Positions 47,931 through 50,480 of a DNA stretch of 50,480 nucleotides are shown piece after piece (the first letter of the stretch is position 1; the number at the start of each line of letters is the position of its first letter). Source of the stretch: an uncultured beta proteobacterium (GTDB lineage: Bacteria > Pseudomonadota > Gammaproteobacteria > Burkholderiales > Burkholderiaceae); assembly GCA_903995005.1 (NCBI GenBank), contig CAJEZV010000005.1:1-50480 (forward strand). The letters run 5' to 3'. Made by a program: the position numbers and the translations under genes. The notes beneath the pieces are model-generated. The model had not been told where the DNA came from and made no database searches. It saw only the letters and a program-made list of their open reading frames with translations.

Positions 47931-47948
47931 TATTTGCCTAAAAAGGGC

Positions 47949-49397
47949 TTATTTTGGCCGTACAGGGATGATCAAAGTGCCGTCAGAACGGCGGATAAAG
48001 ACCGGAACAGCCTTATTGGTATCCAGGCCTTTAACCAGACTCTCAAACTGCTTTACCCCAGTGATATCTGCATCCGCAATCCGAATGATCACATCCCCAG
48101 GACGGACTCCTGCCCTAGCCAAAGGACCATCACCCAAACCTGTCACCTCAACACCACCCTTGATATTCAGATCCTTCTTTTTGGCGTCTGACAAATCCGT
48201 TACTGCCACCCCAAAGGCATTCGCACTATTGCCATTATTACTAGGGCTATCTGACTTTTTAGCGGCTGCTTGGGTTGAATCAGTATCAACAACCGTGACC
48301 GTTAAGTCACGATTGCTGCCCTTGCGCCAAACTTGCACTGTAGCTGTGGCCCCTGGTTTGGTTTCACCAACAATACGCGGCAAATCTGTAGATCTATTAA
48401 TATCGCGACCATTAAAACTCAGGATCACATCACCCGCCTCAATGCCGCCAATTGCTGCAGGGCCATTAGGCTCTACGTTACGCACATATGCGCCACGAGG
48501 CTTACCTAAACCCAAGCTTTCAGCAACATCTTTTGTCATTTCACCCAAGGCAACACCAATACGACCTCGTGTCATTTTTCCATTAGTGCGCAACTGCTCA
48601 GCAACGCGCATTGCTTCATCAATCGGAATCGCAAAAGAGATTCCCATATAACCGCCAGAGCGACTAAAGATTTGTGAATTAATGCCGATGACTTGGCCGG
48701 CCGTATTTAATAGCGGGCCACCAGAGTTACCGGGATTGACAGCTACATCAGTCTGGATAAAGGGTAAGTAGTCACCTGTATCACGACTCTTCGCGGAAAC
48801 AATACCTGCTGTTACGGTGTTCTCAAGACCAAAAGGTGAGCCAATAGCGAGAACCCACTCACCCACTCTCACTTTAGAAGAATCGCCTAATGGCAATTTT
48901 GGTAAGTCACGCGCTTCAATTTTGACTACTGCTACATCAGTGCGTTTATCCATCCCCAAGAGCTTAGCTTTGAACTCACGCTTATCTGTCAAGGTGACAT
49001 AAATCGTCGTGGCACCTTCAACAACATGTGCATTAGTGAGAATCAAGCCATTGGACTCAATAATGAAACCGGAGCCCACTCCACGATCAGCCTCTTGTGG
49101 TTTACCGGAATTTGGTTGTGCCTGTTTAGGCCCGCTAGGAATACCTGGAATCGGCACTCCAAAGAAGCGACGAAAGAATTCTGCTTGCTCCTCGGGCATT
49201 CCTGGGATTCCGCCTTGAGCTTGTTGCACCGCGACTTTTTCAGTCGTCCGAATATTGACCACGGCAGGACTGGCACGCTCAACCAAATCCGCAAAATCTG
49301 GAATCGTTACCCGAGGATTTTGTGCAGAAGCAGTGGAAATAAATGCAGTTTGCCCAAGACTCAAAATAGTCAAGAGCGCGATAAGGTACTTTTTCAT
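47949..49397 (-). CDS. mucD: Periplasmic serine protease MucD/DegP
   Basis: A 482-residue HtrA-family protease-chaperone for misfolded envelope proteins. The signal peptide ends ...ASA before Gln26. The catalytic triad is His124 (LTNAHVV), Asp154 (KRTDVAVV) and Ser225 (NPGNSGGPLL); two PDZ domains follow, at about 270-380 and 400-480, separated by a Ser/Asn-rich linker. In many Burkholderiales this gene follows rpoE-rseA-rseB; here it follows fabF directly after 50 bases. Confidence 0.96.
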   Translation of the reverse strand: MKKYLIALLTILSLGQTAFISTASAQNPRVTIPDFADLVERASPAVVNIRTTEKVAVQQAQGGIPGMPEEQAEFFRRFFGVPIPGIPSGPKQAQPNSGKPQEADRGVGSGFIIESNGLILTNAHVVEGATTIYVTLTDKREFKAKLLGMDKRTDVAVVKIEARDLPKLPLGDSSKVRVGEWVLAIGSPFGLENTVTAGIVSAKSRDTGDYLPFIQTDVAVNPGNSGGPLLNTAGQVIGINSQIFSRSGGYMGISFAIPIDEAMRVAEQLRTNGKMTRGRIGVALGEMTKDVAESLGLGKPRGAYVRNVEPNGPAAIGGIEAGDVILSFNGRDINRSTDLPRIVGETKPGATATVQVWRKGSNRDLTVTVVDTDSTQAAAKKSDSPSNNGNSANAFGVAVTDLSDAKKKDLNIKGGVEVTGLGDGPLARAGVRPGDVIIRIADADITGVKQFESLVKGLDTNKAVPVFIRRSDGTLIIPVRPK

Positions 49398-49447
49398 GAT
49401 GCTATGGACCTACTTGGTAAAAACCAAAAATGGAGATAAAGAGAATA

Positions 49448-50419
49448 TTAGGTCAGCTTACCAAAAATCAAGGTGCCGTTAGTACCACCAAAGCCAAAGT
49501 TGTTTTTGACTGCATGGTCAATCTTCACATCCCTAGCGGTATTGGCGCAGTAGTCCAAGTCACACTCAGGATCTTGATTGAAGATATTGATGGTGGGTGG
49601 GGATTTCTGGTTATGAAGGGCCAGAATAGTGAAAACAGACTCCAAACCGCCTGCGCCACCTAAGAGGTGACCAGTCATCGACTTGGTTGAGTTAATCAGG
49701 GCTTTTTTAGCGTGATCGCCTAAAGCCGCTTTAATGGCATCGGTTTCATTCTTATCACCCAAAGGTGTGGAAGTGCCGTGTGCATTGAGATACTGAATTT
49801 GATCGGGATTTAAACCTGCATCGCGCATGGCATTGACCATACAACGACGTGGGCCATCCATATTTGGCGCGGTCATGTGATACGCATCACCACTCATACC
49901 AAAACCAAGCAGCTCACAATAAATTTTTGCGCCGCGTGCCTTTGCATGTTCATAATCTTCAAGCACGATCACGCCAGCCCCTTCACCTAGAACAAAGCCA
50001 TCACGGTCTTTATCCCAAGGGCGTGAAGCAGTTGCAGGATCATCATTGCGTGTTGAAAGCGCTCTTGCTGAAGCAAAGCCACCAACACCTAAAGCAGAAA
50101 TAGTTGACTCAGCACCACCAGCCACCATCACATCAGCATCTCCATACTGAATTAAGCGTGCAGCCAAGCCAATGCTATGCAAACCTGTTGTACAGGCAGT
50201 CACTGCAGCTACGTTTGGACCCTTAAGACCAAACAAGATGCTGAGGTGCCCAGAAATCATATTGATGATTGAGCCTGGCACAAAGAATGGAGAAATGCGA
50301 CGAGGGCCGCGAGCCAAGAGCTCAGCCCCAGTTTCCTCAATCATTGGCAAACCGCCAATGCCTGAGCCCACCATGACGCCTACGCGCTCGGCATTTTGCT
50401 CAGTAATCTCTAAATTCGA
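49448..50419 (-). CDS. fabF: 3-oxoacyl-ACP synthase II FabF, C-terminal 324 codons
   Basis: FabF condenses malonyl-ACP with acyl-ACP in fatty-acid elongation. From about [15 protein letters not shown] onward the minus strand is normal FabF: catalytic cysteine in VTACTTG, histidines in [11 protein letters not shown] and [11 protein letters not shown], ending [18 protein letters not shown]. Upstream of about 50419 the minus-strand frame no longer resembles FabF and meets a stop; instead the plus strand encodes an earlier part of the same protein. The gene is thus broken at this point in the sequence given, by a real inversion or an artefact. Confidence 0.9.
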   Translation of the reverse strand, partial: SNLEITEQNAERVGVMVGSGIGGLPMIEETGAELLARGPRRISPFFVPGSIINMISGHLSILFGLKGPNVAAVTACTTGLHSIGLAARLIQYGDADVMVAGGAESTISALGVGGFASARALSTRNDDPATASRPWDKDRDGFVLGEGAGVIVLEDYEHAKARGAKIYCELLGFGMSGDAYHMTAPNMDGPRRCMVNAMRDAGLNPDQIQYLNAHGTSTPLGDKNETDAIKAALGDHAKKALINSTKSMTGHLLGGAGGLESVFTILALHNQKSPPTINIFNQDPECDLDYCANTARDVKIDHAVKNNFGFGGTNGTLIFGKLT

Positions 50420-50480
50420 CCACGCTCCACTTAGCGTTCATTTCGCTGGAGAGGTGAAAGATTTCAATGTCGAAGAATAT
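50412..50480 (+). pseudogene. fabF: Inverted FabF N-terminal fragment
   Basis: Reading the plus strand to the window end gives [18 protein letters not shown] followed by NVEEY, which aligns without gaps to E. coli FabF residues about 40-61 (FDTSAYATKFAGLVKDFN). It is therefore the same gene in the opposite orientation, with some 25 codons between the two pieces not seen. The eight bases AAATTCGA at 50412-50419 read sensibly in both pieces and mark the junction. Confidence 0.8.

Noticed and set aside
47902..48651. Long plus-strand open frame of 249 codons opposite mucD
   Set aside because: It is antisense to a clear HtrA protease, is Pro/Ser/Leu-rich low-complexity, and has no recognisable domain or start signal.
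1..50480. Search for CRISPR arrays, insertion sequences, prophage genes, integrases and toxin-antitoxin pairs
   Set aside because: No regularly spaced repeats, transposase or integrase motifs, or foreign-looking gene blocks were seen; the window is core chromosome.

Overview
The window looks like a stretch of core chromosome from a betaproteobacterium of the Burkholderiaceae. Polynucleobacter or a close relative is the best guess, from the moderate G+C (mid-40s percent by eye), the protein sequences, and Burkholderiales-like gene blocks (alaA-hom-thrC-moeA-moaDE; lepA-lepB-rnc-era-recO-pdxJ-acpS-nagZ; rpsF-priB-rpsR-rplI-dnaB). No rRNA, insertion sequence, prophage, CRISPR array or toxin-antitoxin cassette was seen. 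The genus is inferred from remembered protein families, not from a search.

Layout. 1-2800 (minus): the 5' part of iscR, cut by the window start, with a probable IscR operator, then a frameshifted uvrB. 2959-7310 (plus): aromatic/aspartate aminotransferase, intracellular PHB depolymerase, then an RnfB-like ferredoxin, nth and a DUF1841 gene. 7307-13335 (minus): HIT protein, isocitrate lyase, an Fsr-like MFS transporter and clpB with a sigma-32-type promoter. 13430-19685: a small GIY-YIG gene (plus), then a minus-strand operon for alanine/threonine synthesis and molybdopterin (alaA-hom-thrC-moeA-moaD-moaE). 19765-27402 (plus): Mth938-like gene followed by a lipid A aminoarabinose set (arnT, arnB, arnC, split arnA, arnD) and prxQ. 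27430-30174 (plus): a candidate structured RNA, phoH, an NlpC/P60 lipoprotein and a PsiF-repeat protein. 30261-34415 (minus): dnaB-rplI-rpsR-priB-rpsF and asparaginase. 34444-40378: lexA with an overlapping SOS box, an unknown lipoprotein, tRNA-Cys and tRNA-Gly, pgsA-uvrC, and divergent earP-efp. 40453 to the end (minus): nagZ-acpS-pdxJ-recO-era-rnc-lepB-lepA-mucD-fabF.

How the parts work together. Much of the window serves envelope maintenance (arn genes, mucD, lepB, nagZ, NlpC lipoprotein, pgsA) and genome maintenance (uvrB, uvrC, nth, recO, lexA, dnaB, priB). Translation genes are S6, S18, L9, EF-P with its rhamnosyl-transferase, LepA and Era. Regulation visible in the DNA includes a LexA box lying on the lexA promoter (apparently giving a leaderless mRNA), an IscR-type site before iscR, a heat-shock promoter before clpB and several strong intrinsic terminators.

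Most worth a second look: (i) an orientation switch inside fabF about 60 bases before the right end, either a small real inversion or a fold-back chimera; (ii) the single-base frameshift in a homopolymer of uvrB; (iii) a structured, terminator-bounded RNA candidate between prxQ and phoH; (iv) the leaderless lexA arrangement; (v) the lack of rpoE-rseA-rseB between fabF and mucD. I did not find a convincing new multi-gene defence or mobile system; the unexplained elements are small.
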